Shown here one piece after another: positions 55,261 through 63,857 of a DNA stretch of 64,000 nucleotides; within the stretch, counting starts at the first letter, position 1; each line of letters starts with the position of its first letter. A model generated the notes under the pieces. It did not search any database. It saw only the letters and a list, made by a program, of their open reading frames with translations, and was not told the DNA's origin. The translations under genes were made by a program, and so were the position numbers. This DNA comes from Cupidesulfovibrio sp000226255 (lineage in GTDB: Bacteria; Desulfobacterota; Desulfovibrionia; Desulfovibrionales; Desulfovibrionaceae). Location of the stretch: contig NZ_AP036014.1 in the NCBI RefSeq assembly GCF_003402415.2, positions 2,728,001 through 2,792,000 of the forward strand. The letters are read 5' to 3'.

Positions 55261-55292
55261 CGCCGCCCCGAAACGTGGGCTTCGGGACGGCG
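55261..55292 (-). terminator. Hairpin after RRM gene
   Basis: Near-perfect 12-bp arms CGCCGCCCCGAA/TTCGGGACGGCG lie 87 bp below the RRM stop. TTCC follows on the minus strand, so termination is plausible but not strong. Confidence 0.45.
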
Positions 55293-55378
55293 GCGTCATG
55301 CGGAATTGGCTGAATTGGCAGCGCTTGCAGAATTTGGCCTGCAATCGCCCGTGGGCGGAACAGCGCCCCGCGGCAAGG

Positions 55379-55645
55379 CTAGTAGCGCGGGGGCCGGGGA
55401 GCCTTGGGCTGCGCCTCGTTGACGCGCAGGTTGCGCCCGCCGAACGGGGTGTTGTCCAGAGCTTCGATGGCGGCCGCCGCGGCGGCGTCATCCATCTCTA
55501 CGAAGCCGAAGCCACGGGCGCGCCCGGTTTCGCGGTCGGTGACCAGCTTGACGGAAAGCACATTGCCGTAGGTGCCGAACAGGCTGCGCACTTCGTCCTC
55601 GGTGGCGGACCAAGGCAGATTGCCGACGTAGATAGACTTGGCCAT
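55379..55645 (-). CDS. RNA-binding protein with one RRM domain
   Basis: An 88-residue RRM protein like the cyanobacterial/deltaproteobacterial Rbp proteins. RNP2 (SIYVGNLPW, 4-12) and RNP1 (RGFGFVEM, 44-51) carry the aromatic residues that stack on RNA. The Ala-rich helix (DDAAAAAAIEAL) and short basic tail follow. GAGAGG precedes the ATG. Likely role: post-transcriptional regulation or cold response; this is inference. Confidence 0.93.
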   Translation of the reverse strand: MAKSIYVGNLPWSATEDEVRSLFGTYGNVLSVKLVTDRETGRARGFGFVEMDDAAAAAAIEALDNTPFGGRNLRVNEAQPKAPRPPRY

Positions 55646-55947
55646 GCAGAAAACCTCTCACTAAAAATGGAACACTCCCGCGCCGTTTCATCGGGACAGG
55701 ACCGATGTCCTGCTGCGCGGCCCCAGTTTCTGCCCTTGCCCCATGCGGGGCCATCCGTCAACAGGAAACATCAAGGGTGGTGCCACCCTGCGTGCATGCG
55801 ACGCAAAGGGCGCGCTTGCGCGCGGCCCGGCCGCCGGGCCAGGTCAATACTCCATGACATCAGGCACATGCTCCCAAAGGCCGCTTTTCAAACGGCACGG
55901 AATCCTCTATCCTTTTTTTATTCAACCCGTCTTCCCAAGGGCCTCAG
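55646..55947. other. Divergent intergenic region RRM / GGDEF-EAL genes
   Basis: About 300 bp separating divergent genes. The last 70 bp (55885-55945) are AT-rich with CCTTTTTTTATTC just before the GGDEF-EAL gene. No clear -35/-10 pair or sigma-54 site was identified, and no gene is visible. Confidence 0.5.
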
Positions 55948-58900
55948 ATGACCACCCGCCGCAAGGCGTCATGGCCGCAGCAGGCTTCACCGCGCGCATT
56001 CTCGCGCGCGCCAGCCCCCTGCCCGCGCCGCCGCAACCATACCGCCCCGCCGGGCTCCACGCCCACCGTCCGCCATCAAACCGTCCAGCCCTGCCCGCGC
56101 CGCCGTCTGCGGGAGCAATTTCACCTGTCCCACCTGCCCCGCGCACTCCGACTGCTTCCCGCGCGCGCCCTGCCAGCCGTTGCCGCCGCATGCCTCGTTC
56201 TTGCCGCCAGCGCGGCACGCGCGGCCGAGGCCGGGACAACGCTGCCGACGGGCACGCCCGATGGGTTGCCTGGCGGGTTGCTCGGCGGGCTGCCGGGCGA
56301 ATTCGTGGCCGCACTGCTGGCCGGACTGCTGCTAGGCCTTCTGGCGGGGTTGTACCTGCGGCGTAGCGGCCGTTCCGGCCCGGCCGACGCGGCCGGGCTC
56401 TCGCCCGCCGGGCAGGCCTCCGCCGCCCGAAGCGGGACCGACGACCTGGACCACGCCCGCGAGCAGTACCACGCCATATTCACCAGCGCGCCGGTGGGCA
56501 TCTTCCGCGTAACGCCCGAAGGCCGCTACGAGAACGTCAACCCGGAATACGCGCGCATCTGGGGCTGCCCCACCACCGAAGAAATGCTGGAATGCGTCAC
56601 CGACATTCCCCAGCAGATGTACGTCTACCCGGACGACCGCCGCCGTTTCGTGGGCGCGCTGCGGGCCAGCGGCCGGGTGGACCGCATGGAACTGCGGCTG
56701 AAACGCCGCGACGGTTCACAGTTCTGGGGCCTGGTCAGTGCGCGGCTGGTGCGCGGCCCGGCCACGGGCGCGAAAACCGGCGTGTCTGGCGAGTCGGGCG
56801 TAACCGGCGGTATCGGCGAAGACGAGGCGGAGTTCATCGACGGCTTCGTGCTGGACATCACCGAACAGAAGGTGATGCAGGACCAGCTTTCCGAGGCCTG
56901 GCGCAGGCTGCGCGACATCATCGACTTCCTGCCCGACGCGGCCCTGGTGCTGGACGCGAACCGCAGGGTCACCGCCTGGAACCGCGCCATGGAGGACATG
57001 ACCGGCCGCAGCGCGGGCGACATGCTGGGGCGCGGCAACTTCGAGTACGCCCTGCCCTTCTACGGCGAGCGCATTCCCCTGCTGGGCGACCGCTTCTTCA
57101 CCCCGGACCTGCCCCTGCCCAGCCATTACACCCAATTCGGCGAACAGGGCGACAAGCTGACGGCGGAAGCCTACGTGCCGTCGCTGTACCATGGCCGGGG
57201 CGCGTACGTGTGGACCGTGGCCTCGGCCCTGCGCGACGGCGAAGGCCGCCTTGCCGGGGTCATCCAGACCATCCGCGACATCACCGAACGCCGCAATCAG
57301 GTGCTGGAACTGGAAAAGAGCCGCCAGCGCTACGACATGGCCATTTCCGCCACCAACGACGGCATCTGGGAATGGGAACTGGCCACCAACACCCTGTACC
57401 ATTCGCCGCGCTGCCTCGAGATCATGGGCCGCGCGCCCGACGAGATACTGTCGCCCATGGACGTCGCGGCCATCCTGCATCCGGAAGACAGGCTGCGCGT
57501 GCTGTCCGAGGTGCGCCGCATCACCGGCGAGGACGCCGAGCGCTTCGAGCACGAATTCCGCATGCGCCACACCGACGGCACGTGGCGTTGGGTTCTGGCA
57601 CGCGGCGCGGCCCGGCGGGCCCCCGGCGGCCGCCTGGCCCGCGTGGCCGGGGCCCTGGCCGACATCACCGACCGCAAGCAGGGCGAGGCCATCGCGGGCA
57701 TCCTGTTCCACATCGCCAACGCCATCAACGAAACGCGCGACCTGGACGAACTGTTCCTGTCCATCCATACCGCCCTGCGCCGCCACGTGCAGGCCCCCAA
57801 CTTCTTCATCGCCCTGGTCAACGAACCGGAAGACCGGCTGGATTTCGCCTACTTCGCCGACGAGCGCGACGCCCGCTACAGCCCGGTGGAGCACATCTCC
57901 GACCCCGAAGTGCGCAGCCCCACCCTGGAGGTCATCCGCACCGGCAGGCAGTTGCACCTGCACGGCGGCGGCATGGAGGCGCGGCCGGTGTTCGGCTCTC
58001 GCCCGGCGGCCTGGCTGGGCACCCCGCTGCGTTCGCGCGGCAAGGTCATCGGGGCCATGGTGGTGCAGCACTACGAGGATTCGGAATTCTTCTCGGCCCG
58101 CGACGCGGAACTGATGGTGCCCGTGGCCGAACAGGTGGCCGTGGCCATAGAACGCAAGCAGGGCGAGGAAATGCTGACCCACCTCGCCCTGCACGACCCG
58201 CTCACCGGCCTGCCCAACCGCGCCCTGCTGCTGGACCGCATCGACCGGGCCATCCAGCGCCGCCGCCGCAACGACAGCTACCGCTTCGCCGTGCTGATGC
58301 TGGACCTGGATCGGTTCAAGTTCATCAACGACAGTCACGGCCACACCACGGGCGACAACCTGCTGGTGGAAGTGGCCCGGCGCATGCGCCCGGTGGTGCG
58401 CGCGGGCGACACCGTGGCTCGCCTTGGCGGCGACGAATTCGCCCTGCTGCTGGAAGACGTGGACTCGCCCCGGCGCATCGTGCAGATAACCCGCCGCCTG
58501 CTGGCCGCGCTGGAACGCCCGGTGCGCATGGGCGCCAAGGTGGTGCGCACGTCCGCCAGCATCGGCATGGTCCTGCGCACCCAGGGGTACGATACCGCCG
58601 ACGCGCTGCTGCGCGACGCGGACATCGCCATGTACCAGGCGAAAGCCCAAGGCAAGGGGCGGTTCCGGGTGTTCAACCAGTCCATGCACCGCCAGACCAT
58701 GGAACTGATGACCCTGGAAAGCGACCTTTCCCTGGCCCTGCGCCGCAAGCAGCTGTACCTGGAATACCAGCCGGTGTTCGCCGTGGACGGCCCGGCGCTG
58801 CTGGGCTTCGAGGCGCTGGTGCGCTGGCGGCACCCCACCGAGGGCGCGGTGCCCCCCGCCCGGTTCATCCCCATGGCCGAAGAGACGGGGCTCATCCTGC

Positions 58901-59517
58901 GCATCGGCCAGTGGGTGCTGGAACAGGCGGCGGCCACCCTGGCCCGCTGGCGGGTAGAACTACTCGGCGCGCGCGACCTGTACGTTTCGGTGAACCTTTC
59001 GGCGCGGCAGGCATCCCAGTCCAACCTCACCGGCCGGGTGGCCCGCGTGCTGTCCGACACGGGGCTGCCGCCGGAAGCCCTGAAGCTGGAGATTACCGAA
59101 ACGGCCATCATGAAGGACCCGGACGGCGCGTTGCAGCGGCTGGAAGCCCTGCGCAGACTGGGGGTGGGCATCGGCATCGACGACTTCGGCACCGGCTATT
59201 CGTCCCTGGCCTACCTGCAACGCTTTCCGGTGGACACCCTGAAGGTGGACCGCTCGTTCGTCTCGTCCGTGGCCGGGGACGCGGAAAACCGCGAGATCGT
59301 GCGCACCGTGGTCACCCTGGGGCGCAGCCTTGGCCTGCACGTGGTGGCCGAGGGCGTGGAGACGGCGGAACAGTTCGCCATCGTGGCCGAGCTTGGCTGC
59401 CACGCGGTGCAGGGCTACCACTTCTCGCGCCCCGTTGACGAGGCGAGGGCGGCGGGGATCATCAAGGCCGGGGCTGCCCCAGCGCCCCTGGGCGCGGACG
59501 GAACGGCGGCATCCTGA
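55948..59517 (+). CDS. PAS-PAS-PAS-GAF-GGDEF-EAL c-di-GMP signalling protein
   Basis: A 1189-residue bifunctional regulator of cyclic di-GMP. An N-terminal Arg/Pro-rich leader and two hydrophobic segments (about 70-92 and 121-138) suggest membrane anchoring. Three PAS domains (about 170-290, 315-445, 455-570), a GAF domain (about 580-740), a GGDEF domain with intact GGDEF (828-832) and an EAL domain with intact FEALVRW (Glu955) and DDFGTGYSSL follow. Both active sites look functional. The start is the first Met of the frame; its AAGGG ribosome site is only fair, so a later Met is possible. It stands alone with its own terminator. Confidence 0.93.
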   Translation: MTTRRKASWPQQASPRAFSRAPAPCPRRRNHTAPPGSTPTVRHQTVQPCPRRRLREQFHLSHLPRALRLLPARALPAVAAACLVLAASAARAAEAGTTLPTGTPDGLPGGLLGGLPGEFVAALLAGLLLGLLAGLYLRRSGRSGPADAAGLSPAGQASAARSGTDDLDHAREQYHAIFTSAPVGIFRVTPEGRYENVNPEYARIWGCPTTEEMLECVTDIPQQMYVYPDDRRRFVGALRASGRVDRMELRLKRRDGSQFWGLVSARLVRGPATGAKTGVSGESGVTGGIGEDEAEFIDGFVLDITEQKVMQDQLSEAWRRLRDIIDFLPDAALVLDANRRVTAWNRAMEDMTGRSAGDMLGRGNFEYALPFYGERIPLLGDRFFTPDLPLPSHYTQFGEQGDKLTAEAYVPSLYHGRGAYVWTVASALRDGEGRLAGVIQTIRDITERRNQVLELEKSRQRYDMAISATNDGIWEWELATNTLYHSPRCLEIMGRAPDEILSPMDVAAILHPEDRLRVLSEVRRITGEDAERFEHEFRMRHTDGTWRWVLARGAARRAPGGRLARVAGALADITDRKQGEAIAGILFHIANAINETRDLDELFLSIHTALRRHVQAPNFFIALVNEPEDRLDFAYFADERDARYSPVEHISDPEVRSPTLEVIRTGRQLHLHGGGMEARPVFGSRPAAWLGTPLRSRGKVIGAMVVQHYEDSEFFSARDAELMVPVAEQVAVAIERKQGEEMLTHLALHDPLTGLPNRALLLDRIDRAIQRRRRNDSYRFAVLMLDLDRFKFINDSHGHTTGDNLLVEVARRMRPVVRAGDTVARLGGDEFALLLEDVDSPRRIVQITRRLLAALERPVRMGAKVVRTSASIGMVLRTQGYDTADALLRDADIAMYQAKAQGKGRFRVFNQSMHRQTMELMTLESDLSLALRRKQLYLEYQPVFAVDGPALLGFEALVRWRHPTEGAVPPARFIPMAEETGLILRIGQWVLEQAAATLARWRVELLGARDLYVSVNLSARQASQSNLTGRVARVLSDTGLPPEALKLEITETAIMKDPDGALQRLEALRRLGVGIGIDDFGTGYSSLAYLQRFPVDTLKVDRSFVSSVAGDAENREIVRTVVTLGRSLGLHVVAEGVETAEQFAIVAELGCHAVQGYHFSRPVDEARAAGIIKAGAAPAPLGADGTAAS

Positions 59518-59550
59518 CACATGGCGGCATGCATCGGCCCGTTCACGGGG

Positions 59551-59588
59551 CATGAAAAAACCCGGACCTTGGTCCGGGTTTTTTCATG
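59551..59588. terminator. Perfect bidirectional terminator
   Basis: A 38-bp perfect palindrome: CATGAAAAAA then CCCGGACC, a TT tip, GGTCCGGG and TTTTTTCATG. It serves both the GGDEF-EAL gene (plus) and the zinc-ribbon gene (minus). Confidence 0.95.
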
Positions 59589-59637
59589 CCTGGCAATGGA
59601 TGCGGTGGACGGGTGCGAGTGCCCGCCACGAACACGT

Positions 59638-60153
59638 CTAGCAGACGCAGCGCAACACCTTCAGCCCTTCCTGAAAAAGCACTTCCACCTTGTCGGGGCG
59701 CACCACGGCGCGCACAAGGCCGGGGCCGAACACCGGGTGGTCGATGATTTCGCCCTCTTCGTAGCCTTCGTTCATGCTGTACTTGCGGTTGGTTTCCGCC
59801 GGGTTGCGGGTCATGGCCACCTTCCAGGCCACCTCGGTGGCTTCCGCGTCGCGCGCGGCGCGCTGCTGGGCGCGGGTGGCCGCGGCCTTGCGGGCGGCCT
59901 CGGACCGCGAGGCGGAAACGTCCACGGCCTCGGCGCGGCTGGAACCCGCGCGCACCTTGCGCACCGAGGGCGCGGCGCCGCGCGGGGCGTCCTGTTTCTG
60001 GGGGCGGTATTTGTGCACCGAGCCGCAGGCCCGGCATTCGACCTTCACCACTTCACCGCCGACCATGGCCACGATGACGTGGCCGGTGATGTCGTTGCAT
60101 CGGGTGCACTTGGCTTCGATGATCGTCCCGGCGGCAAGTCCTGTACTACGCAT
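59638..60153 (-). CDS. Zinc-ribbon protein with C-terminal CarD/UvrD-tail-like domain
   Basis: A 171-residue protein. An N-terminal zinc ribbon (AKCTRCNDITGH ... VECRACGSVHKY, about 13-48) is followed by a basic Ala/Arg/Lys-rich linker (about 50-115). A C-terminal domain follows with EEGEIIDHPVFGPGLVRAVV and KVEVLFQEGLKVLRC, which resembles the small Tudor-like tail of UvrD/CarD-type proteins. This looks like a nucleic-acid or RNA-polymerase-associated protein, but no family name can be assigned. AAAGGTG precedes the ATG at 60153. Confidence 0.75.
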   Translation of the reverse strand: MRSTGLAAGTIIEAKCTRCNDITGHVIVAMVGGEVVKVECRACGSVHKYRPQKQDAPRGAAPSVRKVRAGSSRAEAVDVSASRSEAARKAAATRAQQRAARDAEATEVAWKVAMTRNPAETNRKYSMNEGYEEGEIIDHPVFGPGLVRAVVRPDKVEVLFQEGLKVLRCVC

Positions 60154-60574
60154 CAACACACCTTTCGCTTGTCGGTTCCGTCGCCGGGCCTGCGCCCGGC
60201 GCCACGGGCGGCGCATTCCCCCCCGGCGGACCATGCCGCCGGAAACGCGCGCGCGACCCGGAAAAAATGAATCCACCCCGCGCGGGACCATCCGCCCGGC
60301 CCCCGGCAAGGGGACCGCACGGCATCCGGCGGGGCGCATGCCCGCATCCGTGTACTTTTCCGCAACGCCGCTTCGGCGGCCTTGCCGGTCATTCCCGTCT
60401 GCCCGGCTTCCGCTCCCCCGTCCCGGCCTGCATTCCGTGACGCGGCTGCCGTCGCACAAGCGACGCCCGGCCCCCGGACGCGGGGTCCGGGTACGGCGGG
60501 GCCTGCCCGTGAACGCAACTGATGGGGAACATGGAAGCCCGGCGGCAAGGCCGTGGCGGAGCGCCCCGCGCCGC
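60154..60574. other. Intergenic region upstream of zinc-ribbon gene
   Basis: About 420 bp with no convincing gene. It holds GC hairpins at 60183-60200 (GCCGGGC/GCCCGGC) and near 60473-60491, and ends at the terminator of the REC-HDOD gene. The zinc-ribbon promoter should be here but was not recognised. Confidence 0.5.
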
Positions 60575-60601
60575 AAAAAAACCACAGGCTGGCACCTGTG
60601 G
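60575..60601 (-). terminator. Terminator after REC-HDOD gene
   Basis: On the minus strand a 7-bp stem CCACAGG/CCTGTGG is followed by TTTTTTT. Confidence 0.87.
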
Positions 60602-60719
60602 TCGGGCGGGGCTGTTGCGGAAGGGACTCCTTACCCCCCAGGGGCAGCGAAGGCAAGCCCAAAAGGCATCGCCAAGCCAGGAACAGGCCACAAGCACGAA
60701 CGCGACAGGACCGCGAAAA

Positions 60720-61961
60720 TTACTCCTCCGAAGCCTGCCCGGCCAGTGCGGTCACGCAGACGTCGCGCCACGCCGCCATGCGCCCGGCCAGCCCGCAGGC
60801 GGCCAACCAACCTTCGTCCGCAGGGCGCGGCGCACGGCCCGGCGAAAACACCACCAGTTCATGGTGCAGGGAGTTGGCGGCATGCACGGCGGCCACGCAG
60901 GCCGTGTCCACACTGCCGCAGGCGGGGGCGTGATGGCGGTACACCGCCTCCACCACGCGGTCGGGCAGGCCCCACAATGCCAGCAGGTACGCTCCCATCT
61001 CGGCATGCGACGCACCGAAAGCCCCGCGCTCGGCGTCGTGCACCGTCACTCCCCCACCCCGCACGCGCGCCAGGGCCGCGCCATATTCCACGGGCATCTG
61101 GGTAAGCAGCACCAGCTTGCCCACGTCGTGCAGCAGTCCGGCGATAAAGCAGTCGTCCTGCTCCGCTGCAGAAAGCTCCTCCGCCGCCGCGATGGCCCGG
61201 GCGAACAGTCCCACCTCCGTGCTGTGCCGCCACAACAGGTCGGTGGAACAGCCCAGTTCCGGCGGCGGGGCGAACTGGCGAAACAGTTCGGACAGCAGCA
61301 GCAGGCCGCGCACCGTCTCCAGCCCCAGCAGCACCACCGCCTGGCGCGGCGTGGCGATGTGCCTGCGCAGCCCGAAGAACGAGGAATTGACCAACTTGAG
61401 CACTGACGCGGTCATGCCCATGTCGCGCGAGACCAGATCGCCGATGCGTTGCAGCGAGGGTTCCGGCTTGTCCATCTCCTCGCGCAGGGCGGCGAAGACC
61501 TCGGGCAGCGAAGGCAACGACCCCACCCCCCCAAGCAGGTTGCGGATGCCTGGGTTGCACAGCACCTCGCGCAGGCGCAAGGCGCGGTTCACGGTGCGGG
61601 CGAGATCCTCGTGGCTGCACGGCTTGCTCAGGAACTGGTGGGCGGGCTTCACCGTGCGCATGATCATGGCGTAGTCGGAATACCCGGAAAGGATGATGCG
61701 CAGGGTGTCGGGAAAGCGGCGCTGCACCTCGGTCAGCAGCCTGTCGCCATCCATGCCGGGCATGCGCATGTCCGAAACCACCACGTCGTGCGGCTGGCGC
61801 GCCAGCATGTCCAGCGCCTCCACCCCTCCCTGCGCGAAGGACATGCTCCACGCCTCGCGCATGTGCCGCAGCGCCAGCCGCAGCCCGTGCAGCACGTTGG
61901 GCTCGTCGTCCACGAAGAGCACCCGCAGCTTGCCGCCGTGTTCCCGTCCGGTGCATTCCAT
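60720..61961 (-). CDS. Response regulator with HDOD output domain
   Basis: A 413-residue protein. The N-terminal receiver (about 10-125) has LFVDDEPNVLHGL, the phosphoacceptor in VVVSDMRMPGMDG and the signalling Lys in FLSKP. An HDOD domain follows (about 145-345) with LPSLPEVFAALREEMDKP, RDMGMTASVLKLVNSSFFG and GLLHDVGKLVLL. HDOD proteins act in chemotaxis, biofilm or c-di-GMP-linked regulation. GGGGGAG precedes the ATG at 61961; an upstream Met at 62030 lacks this. No partner kinase is adjacent. Confidence 0.92.
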   Translation of the reverse strand: MECTGREHGGKLRVLFVDDEPNVLHGLRLALRHMREAWSMSFAQGGVEALDMLARQPHDVVVSDMRMPGMDGDRLLTEVQRRFPDTLRIILSGYSDYAMIMRTVKPAHQFLSKPCSHEDLARTVNRALRLREVLCNPGIRNLLGGVGSLPSLPEVFAALREEMDKPEPSLQRIGDLVSRDMGMTASVLKLVNSSFFGLRRHIATPRQAVVLLGLETVRGLLLLSELFRQFAPPPELGCSTDLLWRHSTEVGLFARAIAAAEELSAAEQDDCFIAGLLHDVGKLVLLTQMPVEYGAALARVRGGGVTVHDAERGAFGASHAEMGAYLLALWGLPDRVVEAVYRHHAPACGSVDTACVAAVHAANSLHHELVVFSPGRAPRPADEGWLAACGLAGRMAAWRDVCVTALAGQASEE

Positions 61962-62125
61962 GCCGCACTCCCCCTCGTCGCGCGCGCTCCGCAGGTCCCG
62001 CGTCCGGGCTGCCGCCAGAGCATGGAACATGATAGCACCCACCCCACATTCAGGCAACGCATACGCGCGGAACGAACGACAACATGCCCTTACGCATCGC
62101 GGCGAATGGTGGTACACACGCCCCC

Positions 62126-63310
62126 ATGAGCGCATCCACCATGAATGCCCCCATCAAGCCCCCCAAGGACGCCTCGCAGGACGTCCCCGAGGGCGGCCTG
62201 CGCGTGCGCACCCTGCACCTGGCCCCGGACTGCACCATCGCCGCCGTGCCATCCGGCATTTCCGGCGAAACGGCTCGCGCCACGGCCGGGCCAGGCGAGG
62301 CTGAGCCCGCGAGGCCCACCGACACGGGGGCGGACGGAGCCGAGACGCCGAGGCCCGCCGTCACAGGGGCCAACGGAACCGAGCCCGCGAACTCCACCGA
62401 CACGGGTGCGAACGGGGCCGAGGCGCCGAGGCCCGCCGTCGTCTGGCAGGACGTGGCCACCCACTCGCGCGACGACCTGGGCCGCTTCCTCGCCCCCTAC
62501 GAACTGCCCGACGACGTGACCGAAGCCTGCCTTGCCCCGCGCCGCTACCCCGAGGTCAGCGTGTTTCCTGCGGGCATCATGGTGCATCTGCCCACCCGCC
62601 ACGCCTGGGAGGCCCAGCACGGGCGCTACCTGACGGTGCTCTGCCTGCCCGGTCGCATGATCACCCTGCACGACGAGGAAATTCCCCTGCTTGACCGGCT
62701 GGTGCAGATGATCCGCTCCGGCAACGCCCCGCTCCAGGCCAGCGTGCAGGCCCTGCTCATCTTTTTGCTGGATGCCTGCATCGACGCCAACGTGCACTTC
62801 TACATGGAGGCGCGCTCGCGCGTGGAACAACTGGCCGAGATGCTGGACGACACGCCCGACGCCGTCACCCCCGACGACATCCTGCCGCTGAAGCGCGCCA
62901 TCACCCGGCTGTCCATCCAGTTCGAGGACCAGTTCTACTGCCTGGCCACCCTGCAAACCCTGCAGGCCACCGCCCTGCCCCTGACCAGCCAGCGCGAGGG
63001 GCTGCGCGACATCATGGACAACCAGAACCACCTTGCCCGCAGCCAGGCCCGGCTGGAAATGCGCCTGCGCGACCTGTACCAGTTCTGCCTGTTGGTGCTG
63101 CAACGCCGCACCGACCACCGCATCCGGGTGCTCACGGTGCTCACGGCGGTATGCATGCCGCTCACGGTCATCGCGGGCATCTACGGCATGAACTTCCGCC
63201 ACATGCCGGAACTGGACTGGGACTACGGCTACTACGCGGCGCTGGCGGCCATGCTGGCCGTGGCCGTGGGCATGATGTGGTTCTTCCAAAAACGCGGCTG
63301 GTTCCGCTAG
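62126..63310 (+). CDS. CorA-family divalent cation transporter with repeat insert
   Basis: A 394-residue CorA/ZntB-type channel. The cytoplasmic funnel (about 105-330) is helical; two C-terminal membrane helices flank the pore signature YGMNF (near 354) and the protein ends in a basic FFQKRGWFR. An insert in the N-terminal region (about 60-105) is a duplicated 26-residue unit (PTDTGADGAETPRPAV and STDTGANGAEAPRPAV). The start is weakly supported: Met at 62126 and 62141 have no clear ribosome site. Mg2+ or Co2+ is the expected substrate; ZntB-like Zn2+ transport is possible. Confidence 0.87.
   Translation: MSASTMNAPIKPPKDASQDVPEGGLRVRTLHLAPDCTIAAVPSGISGETARATAGPGEAEPARPTDTGADGAETPRPAVTGANGTEPANSTDTGANGAEAPRPAVVWQDVATHSRDDLGRFLAPYELPDDVTEACLAPRRYPEVSVFPAGIMVHLPTRHAWEAQHGRYLTVLCLPGRMITLHDEEIPLLDRLVQMIRSGNAPLQASVQALLIFLLDACIDANVHFYMEARSRVEQLAEMLDDTPDAVTPDDILPLKRAITRLSIQFEDQFYCLATLQTLQATALPLTSQREGLRDIMDNQNHLARSQARLEMRLRDLYQFCLLVLQRRTDHRIRVLTVLTAVCMPLTVIAGIYGMNFRHMPELDWDYGYYAALAAMLAVAVGMMWFFQKRGWFR
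62303..62440. repeat. Duplicated 60-bp unit in CorA-like gene
   Basis: Two copies (62303-62362 and 62381-62440) offset by 78 bp, 26 codons, encode near-identical segments in the disordered N-terminal part of the CorA-like protein. Confidence 0.85.
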
Positions 63311-63345
63311 GTACGGTGTTTCGACAGATTGTTCACCCGACGCAT

Positions 63346-63396
63346 CGTCGCAATGAAAAGGCCCCCGGCATTGCCGGGGGCCTTTTCATTGCGACG
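63346..63396. terminator. Perfect 51-bp bidirectional terminator
   Basis: Two 25-bp arms pair without mismatch around a single T at 63371, with core GGCCCCCGGC flanked by AAAA/TTTT. It separates the converging CorA-like and Hsp20 genes. Confidence 0.95.
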
Positions 63397-63407
63397 GTGC
63401 GGATGCG

Positions 63408-63857
63408 CTACCCCTGGGTAATCTCGATGCGTCGTGGCTTGGCGGCCTCGGCCTTGGGCAGGAACAGGTTCAGCACCCCATCCTTGAGCACGGCTCGGAT
63501 GCGCTCCCTGTCCACCATGTCCGACAGGGTGAAGGTGCGCACGAACTCCACGGCGTCGAACTCGGCGTGCATGCGCCGGTCTTTGCCTGCCGGGGCGTAG
63601 CTGCTGCGCCCGGTGACGGTGACCTCGTTCTCCTCAAGGTCGATGGTCAGCCCCTCGGGCGGCACGCCGGGCAGATCCATCAGGATGTGGAAGCCGTCGG
63701 CCTGCTCGATGATGTCCGTGGCCGGGGAAACCCGCTCGATGCGCGCGGTTTCTCCCTGACGCGCCGAGGGGGACCTCCCGGCGCCGGTGGTCTCGACGTT
63801 GGCGTTACGTTCGGCGATGTCTACCGTATCGGGCGTATCGGGCATGTCGGTCATCAT
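63408..63857 (-). CDS. Hsp20/alpha-crystallin small heat-shock protein
   Basis: A 149-residue ATP-independent holdase. The alpha-crystallin domain (about 48-145) begins SPATDIIEQADGFHILMDLPG and ends with the groove-filling strand and IRAVLKDGVLNLFLPK; the C-terminal tail is short (KPRRIEITQG). The N-terminal 40 residues include a 9-bp-repeat-encoded DMPDTPDTVD. AGGAGG precedes the ATG at 63857, whose first bases overlap the upstream Hsp20 stop (ATGA). Confidence 0.94.
   Translation of the reverse strand: MMTDMPDTPDTVDIAERNANVETTGAGRSPSARQGETARIERVSPATDIIEQADGFHILMDLPGVPPEGLTIDLEENEVTVTGRSSYAPAGKDRRMHAEFDAVEFVRTFTLSDMVDRERIRAVLKDGVLNLFLPKAEAAKPRRIEITQG
63825..63851. repeat. 9-bp tandem repeat at hsp20 start
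   Basis: Two exact CGTATCGGG units and a degenerate third encode Met-Pro-Asp-Thr-Pro-Asp-Thr at the N terminus. Confidence 0.7.

Noticed and set aside
55300..55350. tRNA-like stretch (GGCTGAATTGGCAG)
   Set aside because: It resembles a tRNA D-arm but no acceptor, anticodon or T-arm pairing can be built around it.
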